A stretch of 64,000 nt of DNA. It comes from Amycolatopsis sp. FBCC-B4732 (GTDB taxonomy: Bacteria > Actinomycetota > Actinomycetes > Mycobacteriales > Pseudonocardiaceae). Below are positions 7,018 to 15,068 of the stretch, one piece after another (positions within the stretch are counted from its first letter, which is position 1; every line of letters begins with the position of its first letter). A program made the position numbers and the translations under genes. The notes below the pieces were generated by a model, which had not been told where the DNA came from, ran no database searches, and was given only the letters and a program-made list of their open reading frames with translations. The stretch lies in the NCBI RefSeq assembly GCF_023008405.1, contig NZ_CP095376.1, forward strand, positions 5,604,001 through 5,668,000, read 5' to 3'.

Positions 7018-7506
7018 TCAGCGGCGCGGGAAGTACTCCTCGATGATCTCCCACCGGGCCAGGTTGTGCTTCGCGTCCGCCAACGCGTCGTGCTGGTCCG
7101 TCGGCGCCGCCGGGAGCTTGGGCTTTCCCGCGTCCTCCCAGCGCTGGCGCAGGTCCCTCGTGAACCTCGGCAGCTGGCGGGGCAACGCCGGCATCGGGCC
7201 CCACAGCTGGGCCAGCGCCACGTGGTCGTACGCCGCGAACCAGGCCCACAGCTCGATGCCGCCCGGGGGTTTGCCGAAGAACTCCAGCAGGTCGGTGCGG
7301 ATCTTCTCGCGGCTTCGCCACGCGCGGTCGGCCGGGGACGGGAGCTTGTCCAGGACGTTGTCCCGGACCCACGGGCCCGCCTTCGCCGGGTCGAACTCCG
7401 TCGAGACCGCGTAGAACTCGCGGCCCCGCTCGTCGACGACACCGATGGAGACCAGGTCGATCGTCACGCCGTCTTCGATGAACTCGGTGTCGTAGAAAAA
7501 ACGCAC
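7018..7506 (-). CDS. 3'-5' exoribonuclease AS (DEDDh family)
   Basis: The 162-residue protein starts at GTG 7506 (MRFFYDTEFIEDG). DTEF carries the first Asp and Glu of the DEDDh metal site. HDALADAK near the C-terminus carries the final His and Asp. Length and sequence closely resemble Mycobacterium tuberculosis Rv2179c, an adenylate-preferring exoribonuclease called RNase AS that trims RNA 3' ends. The next minus-strand gene, an acyltransferase, starts upstream and ends 17 nt before this start, so the two are probably cotranscribed. No unusual features beyond the repetitive DNA downstream. Confidence 0.85.
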   Translation of the reverse strand: MRFFYDTEFIEDGVTIDLVSIGVVDERGREFYAVSTEFDPAKAGPWVRDNVLDKLPSPADRAWRSREKIRTDLLEFFGKPPGGIELWAWFAAYDHVALAQLWGPMPALPRQLPRFTRDLRQRWEDAGKPKLPAAPTDQHDALADAKHNLARWEIIEEYFPRR

Positions 7507-7523
7507 TGGTGAACAGTAGTGGG

Positions 7524-8285
7524 TCAGCCGACCTTGGAGTCCGGCACCCGGGCCGCGTCGCGGGGAGCGGGCTGCGCCGGCACCTTCGGCTTGACCCCGG
7601 CGGCCTCGGCGGCCAGCAGTTCCTTGGCCTTCGCCGCGTAGATGTCGACGTACTCCTGGCCGGACAGCTCCATCAGCGCGTACATGATCTCGTCGGTGAT
7701 CGACCGCTCGATGAAGCGGTCGCCCGCGAGGCCCTCGTAGCGCGAAAAGTCCAGGGGCTTGCCGAAGCGGACCTCGAGGCGGCGGGGCCACCACATCTTG
7801 GAGCCGATGGGGTTGACCTTGTCGGTGCCGATCATCGCCACCGGGACGACCACGCCGCCGGACTCCAGCGCGATGCGGGCGACGCCGGTCTTGCCCTTGT
7901 AGAGGCGGCCGTCCGGGGAGCGGGTGCCCTCCGGGTAGATGCCGAGCAGGTGGCCGGCCTTGACCAGGCGGGTCGCCGTGTCGAGCGCGGCCTGGGCGGC
8001 GTTGCCGCCGGAGCGGTCGATCGGGAACTGGCCGACGCCGGTGAAGAACCACTTCTTGAGCAGGCCCTTGAAGCCGGGCTCGGTGAAGTACTCGGACTTG
8101 GCCGGGAAGGTCACCTTGCGCTTGACCCGCAGCGGCATGAAGAACGAGTCCGCGACCGCCAGGTGGTTGCCGGCGAGGATCGCGCCGCCGGTCTCGGGGA
8201 TGTTCTCCGCGCCGACGACTTTGGTCGGCCACAGCGTCTTGAGCAGCGGTCCGATGAATACCCACTTCATGAGCCAGTACAGCAC
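7524..8285 (-). CDS. plsC: 1-acyl-sn-glycerol-3-phosphate acyltransferase
   Basis: This 253-residue membrane-associated enzyme would transfer an acyl group to lysophosphatidic acid in phospholipid synthesis. It has the acyltransferase block NHLAVADSFF (HX4D), the phosphate-binding GIYPEGTRSPDG and a hydrophobic N-terminus (WLMKWVFIGPLL). GTG 8285 with an upstream GGAGGA fits the start better than ATG 8270. It lies just upstream of RNase AS; the equivalent mycobacterial neighbourhood holds the similar Rv2182c. The exact acyl acceptor is inferred from family membership. Confidence 0.85.
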   Translation of the reverse strand: MLYWLMKWVFIGPLLKTLWPTKVVGAENIPETGGAILAGNHLAVADSFFMPLRVKRKVTFPAKSEYFTEPGFKGLLKKWFFTGVGQFPIDRSGGNAAQAALDTATRLVKAGHLLGIYPEGTRSPDGRLYKGKTGVARIALESGGVVVPVAMIGTDKVNPIGSKMWWPRRLEVRFGKPLDFSRYEGLAGDRFIERSITDEIMYALMELSGQEYVDIYAAKAKELLAAEAAGVKPKVPAQPAPRDAARVPDSKVG

Positions 8286-8494
8286 CGGTGCCTCAGTCCT
8301 CCATCGCAGCTCAGCCCCATTCACCCGCGCGGGACAGCCTACGAACCCGGGTGGCCGCCGCACAACGGAGACCACCCGGTTACCGGCGGGCAGCGATCGA
8401 TCTCACAGCGAATTCCGGGCCCGGGCGGAGCCCCACAACGCCCGCGACCCGTGAGAGCATGGACGGATCCACCGCTCACACGGAAGGCGATCGC

Positions 8495-9262
8495 ATGGGC
8501 GTGCTCGCCGGCGCGGAACCGTTCGGCCACACCGGTTCGGCCGACACCGGGTTCCTGCTCTGCCACGGGTTCACCGGTACCCCGGCGAGCATGCGGGCCT
8601 GGGGTGATCACCTGGCCGGCGCCGGGTTCACCGTGCGCTGCCCGCTCCTGCCCGGCCACGGCACCCGCTGGCCGGACCTCAACCGCACGACGTGGGAAGA
8701 CTGGTACGGCACGGTCCGCGAAGCGCTCCTCGAGCTGCTCTCGACGTGCAAGACGGTCTTCGTCGGCGGTCTTTCGATGGGCGGCACGCTCACCCTGCGC
8801 CTCGCCGAGGAGTTCGGTGACCGGATCGCCGGGATCGTCCTGGTCAACCCGTCGGTGACGCGGCTGAAGTGGGACACGAAGCTGCTGCCGGTGCTGGGCA
8901 AGATCGTGCCGTCGGTGCCGGCGATCGCGAACGACATCAAGAAGCCGGGCGAGACGGAGCTGGCCTACCCGCGCACCCCGGTGCGCGCCGCCGCGAGCCT
9001 GGCGAAGCTGTGGGCCGTCGTGCGCGCGGACCTGGGCAAGGTCACGCAGCCGGTGCTGCTGCTGCACTCGTCGGTCGACCACGTCGTCGAGCCGGTGAAC
9101 TCGCAGCTGGTGCTCGACGGCGTCTCGAGCACCGACGTCACCGAGGTCGTGCTGGAGAACAGCTACCACGTGGCGACGCAGGACAACGACGCCGAAGTGA
9201 TCTTCACGCGTAGCGTCGAGTTCGCGAAGGCGCACGCCGCACAGCCTGAGGAGACCGCATGA
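8495..9262 (+). CDS. Alpha/beta hydrolase, carboxylesterase / monoacylglycerol lipase type
   Basis: The 255-residue protein shows the hydrolase fold in order: oxyanion region LLCHGFTGTP, nucleophile elbow GLSMGG, acid SSVDHVV and the histidine in NSYHVATQD. This pattern fits cytosolic Est30-like carboxylesterases and bacterial monoacylglycerol lipases. ATG 8495 follows GGAAGGCGA; an in-frame ATG at 8459 is less well placed. The stop overlaps the next start by four bases (ATGA), so it is cotranscribed with a small membrane protein. It is divergent from plsC, suggesting a lipid-related role (inference). Confidence 0.85.
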   Translation: MGVLAGAEPFGHTGSADTGFLLCHGFTGTPASMRAWGDHLAGAGFTVRCPLLPGHGTRWPDLNRTTWEDWYGTVREALLELLSTCKTVFVGGLSMGGTLTLRLAEEFGDRIAGIVLVNPSVTRLKWDTKLLPVLGKIVPSVPAIANDIKKPGETELAYPRTPVRAAASLAKLWAVVRADLGKVTQPVLLLHSSVDHVVEPVNSQLVLDGVSSTDVTEVVLENSYHVATQDNDAEVIFTRSVEFAKAHAAQPEETA

Positions 9263-9783
9263 GCCGGGGGAAGGACGGGCCGGAGGACGTCGACGCGACG
9301 TTCGCCGAGATCGTCGCCGACCTGCGTGCCGACGGGTTCGGGCTCCCCGAAAACGACACTGCCGACACGGCAGGCGCCGCGGAGACCCCGCAGACCGGCA
9401 CGGCGACCGAGCAGCGGAAGGCGCCGGAGCGGCCCGCCGAGCCGCCGGCCGCGGACCCGGCCCCGCCCGAGGCGGGCTGGCGGTCCGGGGGCACGACGTG
9501 GGACACCACGATGTTCTCCGACGACCCCGCGGGCGACGACGAGCACTACGTCCCGCCGGAGCCGCCACCGCTGCCGCGGCCGAAGATGGGCGCGTTCCTC
9601 ATCCTGCTGCTGTTCCTGGCCGGGCTGTTCCTGCTGATCCTGCCCGGCGCGATCGGTGTCGGCCCGACGGTGGCGACCCCGCTCGGCATCCTCGCGCTCG
9701 CGACGGCGCTCGCGCTCCTGCTGCTCCGCGTCCGGCAGGGACCGCCGCCCGGCGCCGATCCCAGCAACGGCGCCCAGGTCTGA
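9259..9783 (+). CDS. Conserved membrane protein of unknown function
   Basis: The 174-residue protein begins at an ATG overlapping the hydrolase stop. Residues 1-105 are acidic and Pro/Ala-rich, without predicted structure. Residues 109-160 form a hydrophobic hairpin of two membrane segments (AFLILLLFLAGLFLLILPGA, then GILALATALALLLL) with a short basic tail. I do not recognise a family with a known activity. Translational coupling to the hydrolase and to the next ligase gene suggests an envelope or lipid context. Confidence 0.7.
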   Translation: MSRGKDGPEDVDATFAEIVADLRADGFGLPENDTADTAGAAETPQTGTATEQRKAPERPAEPPAADPAPPEAGWRSGGTTWDTTMFSDDPAGDDEHYVPPEPPPLPRPKMGAFLILLLFLAGLFLLILPGAIGVGPTVATPLGILALATALALLLLRVRQGPPPGADPSNGAQV

Positions 9784-9794
9784 CGCGGACGGCG

Positions 9795-10949
9795 ATGCGC
9801 ATCGATTTCACCCCTTCGCGGCGATCGACCGTCGGCGCGGAATGGGAGCTCGGCCTGGTCGACCGCCGCAGCGGCGAGCTGTCCTCGGTGGCGGAGCGGA
9901 TCCTCGACGCCGTCCGCCCGGACGGCGCCGCCGAGCACCCGAAGATCAAGCAGGAGCTGCTGCTCAACACCATCGAGATCATCACCGGCGTCTGCGAGAC
10001 GATCGCCGAGGTGAAGGCCGACCTCAGCGAGTCGCTCGACGTCGTGCACGGCGTCGCCGACCCGCTCGGCGTCGAGATGTTCTCGGCCGGGACGCACCCG
10101 TTTTCGAACTGGTACCAGCAGAAGGTCACCGACAAGGAGCGCTACGCCAAGCTGATCGACCGGACCCAGTGGTGGGGCCGCCAGATGCTGATCTACGGCG
10201 TCCACGTGCACGTCGGGGTCGACCACCGCGAGAAGGTCCTGCCGATCCTGGACGGGCTGCTCAACTACGCGCCGCACCTGCAAGCGCTGTCGGCCTCCTC
10301 GCCGTACTGGGGCGCCGAGGACACCGGGTACGCGTCGAACCGCGCGCTGATGTTCCAGCAGCTGCCGACGGCCGGGCTGCCGTTCCAGTTCCGGAAGTGG
10401 GCGGAGCTGGAGAACTACGTCGAAGACATGTTCACGACCGGCGTGATCGACCACTTTTCGGAGATCCGCTGGGACATCCGGCCCGCCCCGCACCTGGGCA
10501 CGATCGAGATGCGCGTCTGCGACGGGCTGCCGACGCTGGAGGAGGTCGGCGCGATCGCGGCGCTGACCCAGTGCCTGGTCGACGACTTCAGCGAGCGCCT
10601 CGACGACGGCGAGATCCTGCCGTCGCTGCCGCCGTGGCACGTCCAGGAGAACAAGTGGCGCGCGGCCCGCTACGGCACCGATGCGATCGTCATCCTCGAC
10701 GCGGCCGGGCGCGAACGGCTCGTGACCGACGACATCGCCGACCTGCTGGACCGGCTGGAGCCGGTGGCGCGGCGCCTCGACTGCGTCGCCGAGCTGCGCG
10801 ACGTCGAGACGATCCTGGAGTACGGGCCGAGCTACCGGCGGCAGCGGGCGGTCGCCCAGGCGCACAAGGGCAGCCTCAAGGCCGTCATGGCGTCGCTGGT
10901 CGCCGAGATGCGCGACGGCATCTCGAAGGGTCAGAGCCCGTCGAGCTGA
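9795..10949 (+). CDS. Carboxylate-amine ligase, YbdK / glutamate-cysteine ligase 2 family
   Basis: The 384-residue protein opens with STVGAEWELGLVD, the ATP-Mg entry motif of the GCS2 family. It continues with the conserved blocks GTHPFSNWYQQ, GVHVHVGVDHRE and GTIEMRVCDGLPT. The family joins an amino acid to another carboxylate using ATP; E. coli YbdK has weak glutamate-cysteine ligase activity. Mycothiol producers do not need glutathione, so the physiological substrate is uncertain. The start at ATG 9795 lies 11 nt after the previous gene. Its 3' end overlaps the convergent NUDIX gene by 19 nt. Confidence 0.85.
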   Translation: MRIDFTPSRRSTVGAEWELGLVDRRSGELSSVAERILDAVRPDGAAEHPKIKQELLLNTIEIITGVCETIAEVKADLSESLDVVHGVADPLGVEMFSAGTHPFSNWYQQKVTDKERYAKLIDRTQWWGRQMLIYGVHVHVGVDHREKVLPILDGLLNYAPHLQALSASSPYWGAEDTGYASNRALMFQQLPTAGLPFQFRKWAELENYVEDMFTTGVIDHFSEIRWDIRPAPHLGTIEMRVCDGLPTLEEVGAIAALTQCLVDDFSERLDDGEILPSLPPWHVQENKWRAARYGTDAIVILDAAGRERLVTDDIADLLDRLEPVARRLDCVAELRDVETILEYGPSYRRQRAVAQAHKGSLKAVMASLVAEMRDGISKGQSPSS

Positions 10950-11776
10950 CCGCGCAGCGTGCCGGGCCCGAGGGTCGACGCGCCGAGGGCTTCGACCCGG
11001 CCGCGCAGCTCGCGGTCCGCCGTCGCGACCAGGATCCGGGCGCCGGGCTGCTTCGCGACGACCTCGACGATCTTCGAGTCGCCGTCGGTGTCCGCGGCGA
11101 CGACCTCCACGCCGGGCACGCCCGTGACGTGCTTGGCCTTGCCTTCGACGACCAGGACGATCCGCGGCCACCACGTCACGGTGGCGTCGTCCGGGTCCGG
11201 GACGCCGGCCTCGGCCAGCTTCGCGAGCTGGTCGCGCAGGCGCTCGGCGGCGCCGTGCCGGTCGCGCCACCAGCCGTCCGGGCGCGAGCCGACGACGTTG
11301 GCGCCGTCGACGACGAGGACGAGTTCGCGCCCGACGCGGGCGGCCAGGTCCGGCCAGGCGGCCGCGAAGTCGCGGTGCAGGGGATAACCGGGGACGTCTT
11401 CGGGGTCCACCCAGCGCACCTCCGCGCTCTCGGTGTTGGCGACCCGCGCCTCGGCGCCTTCGGCGAGGGCGAGCACGGTGGTGTAGCTCCAGTCCCCGTG
11501 GTCGACCACGGAGGCGGAGACGGTCCGGAAGGCTTCGGCGGGCACGGAGGCCTCTTCGAAGGCTTCGCGGGCGGCCGCGGTGAGCGCGGTTTCGCCCGCC
11601 TCGATCGCCCCGCCGGGCAGCGCCCAGGTGCGGCCGTGGTGCACCCACCAGGCCCGCCGCTGCAGCAGGACGCCGCGGGCGGGATCGACGAGCAGGAGCC
11701 CGGCGGCGCCGTAGCGGCCCCAGTGCAGGTGCCCGCAGGAACACTTGACGAAGACGCTCGCGGACTGGTGACTCAC
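10931..11776 (-). CDS. Two-domain protein: NUDIX hydrolase fused to a NYN/PIN-like nuclease
   Basis: The 281-residue protein has two modules. Residues 1-145 are a NUDIX hydrolase with GGAIEAGETALTAAAREAFEE, a complete Nudix box, preceded by a short C-x-C-x-H stretch (KCSCGHLHWG). Residues 148-281 match NYN/PIN-fold ribonucleases: LVLVVDGANVVGSRPDGWW, then VVEG, then DTDGDSKIV and ATADREL supply the acidic residues. The combination suggests hydrolysis of a nucleotide or RNA 5' end plus endonucleolytic cleavage in one polypeptide (inference). Start ATG is at 11776. It converges on the ligase gene with overlapping ends. Confidence 0.8.
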   Translation of the reverse strand: MSHQSASVFVKCSCGHLHWGRYGAAGLLLVDPARGVLLQRRAWWVHHGRTWALPGGAIEAGETALTAAAREAFEEASVPAEAFRTVSASVVDHGDWSYTTVLALAEGAEARVANTESAEVRWVDPEDVPGYPLHRDFAAAWPDLAARVGRELVLVVDGANVVGSRPDGWWRDRHGAAERLRDQLAKLAEAGVPDPDDATVTWWPRIVLVVEGKAKHVTGVPGVEVVAADTDGDSKIVEVVAKQPGARILVATADRELRGRVEALGASTLGPGTLRGQLDGL

Positions 11777-11802
11777 TCGTCCAGCCTGTCACAATTCGCG
11801 GC

Positions 11803-12279
11803 GTGACCCGGTTCGACCAGCTCAAGCCCACCTTCTGGGACCGCGGTCCCGGCGAGCCGCTGAGCGCCCGCACCTTCGCCCACGCCGGCCGCGAGCTGGG
11901 CGTCCGCCTGCCGATCGAACTGGGCGAGCTGCTGGGCCTGCGCAACGGCGGCACGGTGGCCGGTGCGTTCGACGCGTTCCCGACGAGCGAGCCGACGTCG
12001 TACAGCGGGACGCACGTGCCGTTCGACCGGCTCCTCGGCGTGGGCGGGCGGCTGTCCATCCTGGACTCGCCGTACCTGTGCGCGGAGTGGGGCCTGCCTC
12101 GCCGGGTCGTGGTGCTGTCCGGCGACGGCCACACGTGGGTCGCGCTGGACTACCGCCGGTCTTCGGAGCCGTCGGTCGGGTGGTTCGACGTGGAGCTGGA
12201 GTCCGAGCTGGCGCTGGCGCCGACGTTCCGGGCGTTCGTGGAAGGGCTGGTGCCGTCGGGGAGCTTTCCGGAGGAGTGA
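11803..12279 (+). CDS. SMI1/KNR4-family protein
   Basis: The 158-residue protein starts at GTG 11803. It carries the SMI1/KNR4 fold signatures RELGVRLPIELGELLGLRNG near the N-terminus and WGLPRRVVVLSGDGHTWVAL toward the middle. In bacteria this fold is frequent among immunity proteins of polymorphic toxin systems and in other binding roles. No toxin gene is adjacent, so an immunity role is unproven. The gene is divergent from the NUDIX-NYN gene with only 26 nt between starts. A CACAAT box 7 nt before the GTG suggests a leaderless transcript. Confidence 0.75.
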   Translation: MTRFDQLKPTFWDRGPGEPLSARTFAHAGRELGVRLPIELGELLGLRNGGTVAGAFDAFPTSEPTSYSGTHVPFDRLLGVGGRLSILDSPYLCAEWGLPRRVVVLSGDGHTWVALDYRRSSEPSVGWFDVELESELALAPTFRAFVEGLVPSGSFPEE

Positions 12280-12524
12280 CGGCGCCGGCCGCCGATGACC
12301 GCGGCCGCCAGGACGCCCACCACCATCACGCCGATCAGCACGTACCCGAGCGCATCGCCGTGGACGAAGGGGGCGATCAGGAACTGCACCGTCAGCGCCG
12401 AGCCCAGGCTGGACATCAGCACCGCGCCTGCCTGGTACCAGCCGTTGCGCGGCTTCCACGCCAGGAAGCCACTGGTCACCAGCAGAACAACGCCGGCCAA
12501 GCCGACCCCCACGTCGAGCGCCAT
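12150..12524 (-). CDS. Small three-helix membrane protein of unknown function
   Basis: The 124-residue frame encodes three hydrophobic segments in the first 78 residues (LAGVVLLVTSGFLAW, AGAVLMSSLGSALTVQFLI and GYVLIGVMVVGVLAAAVIGG). A basic turn and a Ser/Thr-rich tail follow. The last 43 codons lie antisense to the end of the SMI1/KNR4 gene, a 130-bp overlap that is unusual here. The hydrophobic pattern and ATG start support a real gene; the tail may be an accident of missing stop codons. No family recognised. Confidence 0.5.
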   Translation of the reverse strand: MALDVGVGLAGVVLLVTSGFLAWKPRNGWYQAGAVLMSSLGSALTVQFLIAPFVHGDALGYVLIGVMVVGVLAAAVIGGRRRHSSGKLPDGTSPSTNARNVGASASSDSSSTSNHPTDGSEDRR

Positions 12525-12581
12525 ACCCGCTCCTCCCCTCGGTGACCCTGGAGTACCCGGAGTGAGGAGCTCTCTATCGCG

Positions 12582-13535
12582 TCAGACCGGGGTCTTGGCC
12601 GCTTCCAGGGCCAGCGCCGCCGCGCCGACGATCGCCGTGTCGTCGCCCAGGTGGGCCGTGCGGATCCGGGCCAACGGCCGGTGGCGGGCGCCCGTGATCG
12701 CGCCCGCGTAGTGCTCGCGGGCCTCGTCCAGGAACAGGGGCGCCGACTCCGACACTCCCCCGCCGATCACGATGATCTCCGGGTCGAACACGTCCGCCAC
12801 CAGGGCCAGGCCCTCGCCGAGCCACTTGGCCAGCTCGGCCATCGCCAGCTGGGCGATCGGGTCGCCGTCGCGGGCCGCGCCCGCCACCCGGCGGCCGGTC
12901 ACCGAGCCCGGGTCACCCGCGACCTGCTGGGCCAGCACCGTCGAGCGGCCCGGGTGGCGGGCCAGCAGCTCCACCGCCGTCGCCGCCAGTGCCGTTCCGC
13001 TGCAGTAGCGCTCCCAGCAGCCGTACTTGCCGCACGGGCACGGCCGCCCGCCGCGGACCACCGTCAGGTGACCCAGTTCGGGCGCGACGCCGTACGCGCC
13101 GCGGAACAGCTTGCCGTCCAGCAGCAGGCCCGCGCCGATGCCGGTGCCGAGCGCCACCAGCGCCGCCACGTGGGCGCCGCGGGCCGCGCCGAAGCGGTGC
13201 TCGCCCACCATCGCCGCGTTGACGTCGTGTTCCAGCAGCACCGGCAGGCCGACGCGCTTTTCGATCCGGTCGGCGACCGGCGCGCCGCGCCACGCCAGGT
13301 GCGGCGCGAACATCACCGACCGGCGGTCGCGGGCCACGAACCCGGCCACGGCGAGGCCGACACCGGCCACCTCGTGGCGGTTGCGCAGGTCTTCGACCAC
13401 GCCGGCGATGGCGTCCTCGAGGGCGCCTTCCTCGCTCGGCGTCCCGACGCGGGCCGTGTCGAGCAAGGAGCCGCGCTCGTCCACCACGCCGGCCCGGACG
13501 CTCGTCCCGCCGACGTCCACCCCTATCGTCCGCAC
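12582..13535 (-). CDS. ROK-family sugar kinase, probable glucokinase
   Basis: The 317-residue protein has the phosphate loop DVGGTSVRAG, the substrate motif EHDVNAAMVGEHRFGA, GTGIGAGLLL, and the ROK zinc site PCPCGKYGCWE near residues 165-175. ROK glucokinases phosphorylate glucose with ATP and also feed carbon-catabolite control in streptomycetes. It starts at GTG 13535 immediately after the stop of the upstream gene with no gap, so it is the last gene of the four-gene minus-strand run from 15503. Sugar specificity is inferred. Confidence 0.85.
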   Translation of the reverse strand: MRTIGVDVGGTSVRAGVVDERGSLLDTARVGTPSEEGALEDAIAGVVEDLRNRHEVAGVGLAVAGFVARDRRSVMFAPHLAWRGAPVADRIEKRVGLPVLLEHDVNAAMVGEHRFGAARGAHVAALVALGTGIGAGLLLDGKLFRGAYGVAPELGHLTVVRGGRPCPCGKYGCWERYCSGTALAATAVELLARHPGRSTVLAQQVAGDPGSVTGRRVAGAARDGDPIAQLAMAELAKWLGEGLALVADVFDPEIIVIGGGVSESAPLFLDEAREHYAGAITGARHRPLARIRTAHLGDDTAIVGAAALALEAAKTPV

Positions 13536-13940
13536 TCAGTTCTCCCACTCGTCGCGCCTGCGGACGGCGATGTGCTGCACCCGCACCGACACCGTGGCGT
13601 CCGCCGGTGGCCGCGGCGCGGGCCGGAACCCGGGCATGTGCACGCCCTCGTCCGGCTCCCACCGGTCCGCCAGCACCGCGCGCAGCAGGGCGACCAGCTG
13701 CGCGAGCTGCTCGGCCACCTTCGCCACCAGCTCGGGGCGCTCACCTCGCACCACGGCGACGATCGCACACAGCGGGCACCAGCCGCACGCCGAGCCGTCC
13801 GGTTCTCCCTCGTCAGGGGTGCCGTGGCCGGCCGCGACCACGTCCTGGAGCCAGGGCGCGGCCTTCTCGACGACCATCTCGACGAGCAGGCGGAGCTCCT
13901 CCACGAGGCGCGGCCCGTCCGTGGGTTCCTCTTCGCTCAC
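13536..13940 (-). CDS. Conserved protein with a CGWCPLC motif, unknown function
   Basis: The 134-residue protein starts at GTG 13940, overlapping the ArsA-like gene stop by four bases. It is largely helical, with EELRLLVEMVVEKAAPWL followed by CGWCPLCAIVAVVRGE, a C-x2-C-x2-C cluster that could bind metal, and a second helix VAEQLAQLVALLRAVLADRW. The tail is Pro/Arg-rich. The equivalent position next to the mycobacterial ArsA-like Rv2184c also holds a small hypothetical gene. Function is unknown; tight coupling suggests a partner of the ATPase. Confidence 0.75.
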   Translation of the reverse strand: MSEEEPTDGPRLVEELRLLVEMVVEKAAPWLQDVVAAGHGTPDEGEPDGSACGWCPLCAIVAVVRGERPELVAKVAEQLAQLVALLRAVLADRWEPDEGVHMPGFRPAPRPPADATVSVRVQHIAVRRRDEWEN

Positions 13941-15064
13941 CCGCGTCCCCGGTTCCCGGCCAGGCTCACGACGAGGCCGTCGGCGTCGGATTCCGCACCG
14001 GTGATCCGGCACGGCCGCAGCGACTCCGGCAGGGCGATGAGCCTGCGGAAGCCGTCCACGGTGATCGCCAGGTCGTCGTCGACGCGGGCGAGGTCGACCT
14101 CGGTGTCCCGCGTGAGCGGGATCGCGACGCGCAGCGTGTACCCGTCCGGCGTCCGGCGGATCCGCAGCAGCGGGGTGACCGGGGTGCCGTCGCCCGCCAA
14201 GGGGTCGCCGTCGCGGTACAGCTCCGCGGCGATCTCCAGCAGGGCGGGCAGCCCGACCGGTTCGACGGCGCGGTGCTCGACGCGGGACACCCGCGCGAAC
14301 CCGGCGCCGGCGAGTTCGGCGAGGACGGTGTCCTGCTGGGCGCGGCGGGTGCGCAGCCAGGAAGCGGCGCCCCCGCGCCAGAACCCGGGCGCCGGCATCA
14401 GCCGGTTGGCGATCAGGCCGTCGACGGCGATGCCGCGCAGGGCCAGCGAGCTGAGCGTGCGCCGCGCCTCGGCGATGACCACCCGCTCGGGGGTCAGGAC
14501 CAGCCGGACCGTGGTCACCGACGGCTCGGTGAGCAGCGCGCGCAGGCCGTCGAGGTGGACGCCGAGCCGGCGCACGGAGTCGGTGACGCGCCGGCCGAAC
14601 ACGCGCGTCAGGTAGCCGGAGACGGCTTCGGGCAGGGCGAGCAGCCGCAGCGTCTCGGCCGTCGGCCCGCAGTCGACGACGATGGTCTCCCACGGCCCGT
14701 CTTCGGCCAGCCGGCGGACTTCGGTGAGGGCGAGCAGCTCGTCGACACCGGGCAGCACGGTGAGTTCTTCGGCGTCCAGGGTGTCGAGGCCCGCGCCGGA
14801 GAGCGCCGTCCGCAGCTCGGCCCGCAGCCGGTGCCAGGTGGTGTCCACCAGGGTCCGCGAGTCGATCTGGACGGCCGAGAGCAGAGCGTCCACTTCGGAC
14901 GGCTCCGCGCCCAGGGTGTGGCCGAAGGCGTCGCCGAGCGAGTGCGCCGGGTCGGTCGACACGACCAGCGTCTTCCTGCCGCGAGCGGCCAGGGCGGCGC
15001 CGGTGGCGGCGGCCAGCGTCGTCTTCCCGACACCCCCCTTGCCGGTGAACAGCAGGATCCGCAC
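13937..15064 (-). CDS. ArsA/GET3-type P-loop ATPase
   Basis: The 375-residue protein opens with the deviant Walker A FTGKGGVGKTTLAAA, followed by STDPAHSLGDAF (switch I) and VVDCGPTAETLRLL (switch II), the pattern of ArsA/Get3/MinD-type dimeric ATPases. Residues beyond 300 form a beta-rich domain (LLRIRRTPDGYTLRVAIPL). There is no arsenic-resistance context and no duplicated ATPase half. An arsenite pump role is therefore unlikely; a protein-targeting or assembly role is more plausible. It matches the mycobacterial Rv2184c neighbourhood. It lies 4 nt after the SRPBCC gene. Confidence 0.85.
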   Translation of the reverse strand: MRILLFTGKGGVGKTTLAAATGAALAARGRKTLVVSTDPAHSLGDAFGHTLGAEPSEVDALLSAVQIDSRTLVDTTWHRLRAELRTALSGAGLDTLDAEELTVLPGVDELLALTEVRRLAEDGPWETIVVDCGPTAETLRLLALPEAVSGYLTRVFGRRVTDSVRRLGVHLDGLRALLTEPSVTTVRLVLTPERVVIAEARRTLSSLALRGIAVDGLIANRLMPAPGFWRGGAASWLRTRRAQQDTVLAELAGAGFARVSRVEHRAVEPVGLPALLEIAAELYRDGDPLAGDGTPVTPLLRIRRTPDGYTLRVAIPLTRDTEVDLARVDDDLAITVDGFRRLIALPESLRPCRITGAESDADGLVVSLAGNRGRG

Positions 15065-15068
15065 GCGG

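Noticed and set aside
5881..7442. Long minus- and plus-strand frames over the G-rich region after DAHP synthase
   Set aside because: They overlap real genes at their ends and consist of low-complexity Pro/Ala/Arg or Gly/Arg text produced by the 13-bp and 6-bp repeats.
9546..12134. 862-codon minus-strand frame opposite the YbdK ligase and other genes
   Set aside because: It covers several unrelated real genes on both strands and has no recognisable domain.
13937..15064. Arsenite efflux ATPase
   Set aside because: There is only one ATPase half, no arsenite-binding Cys set was seen, and no arsB, arsC or arsR lies nearby. The neighbours match the mycobacterial Rv2184c locus instead.
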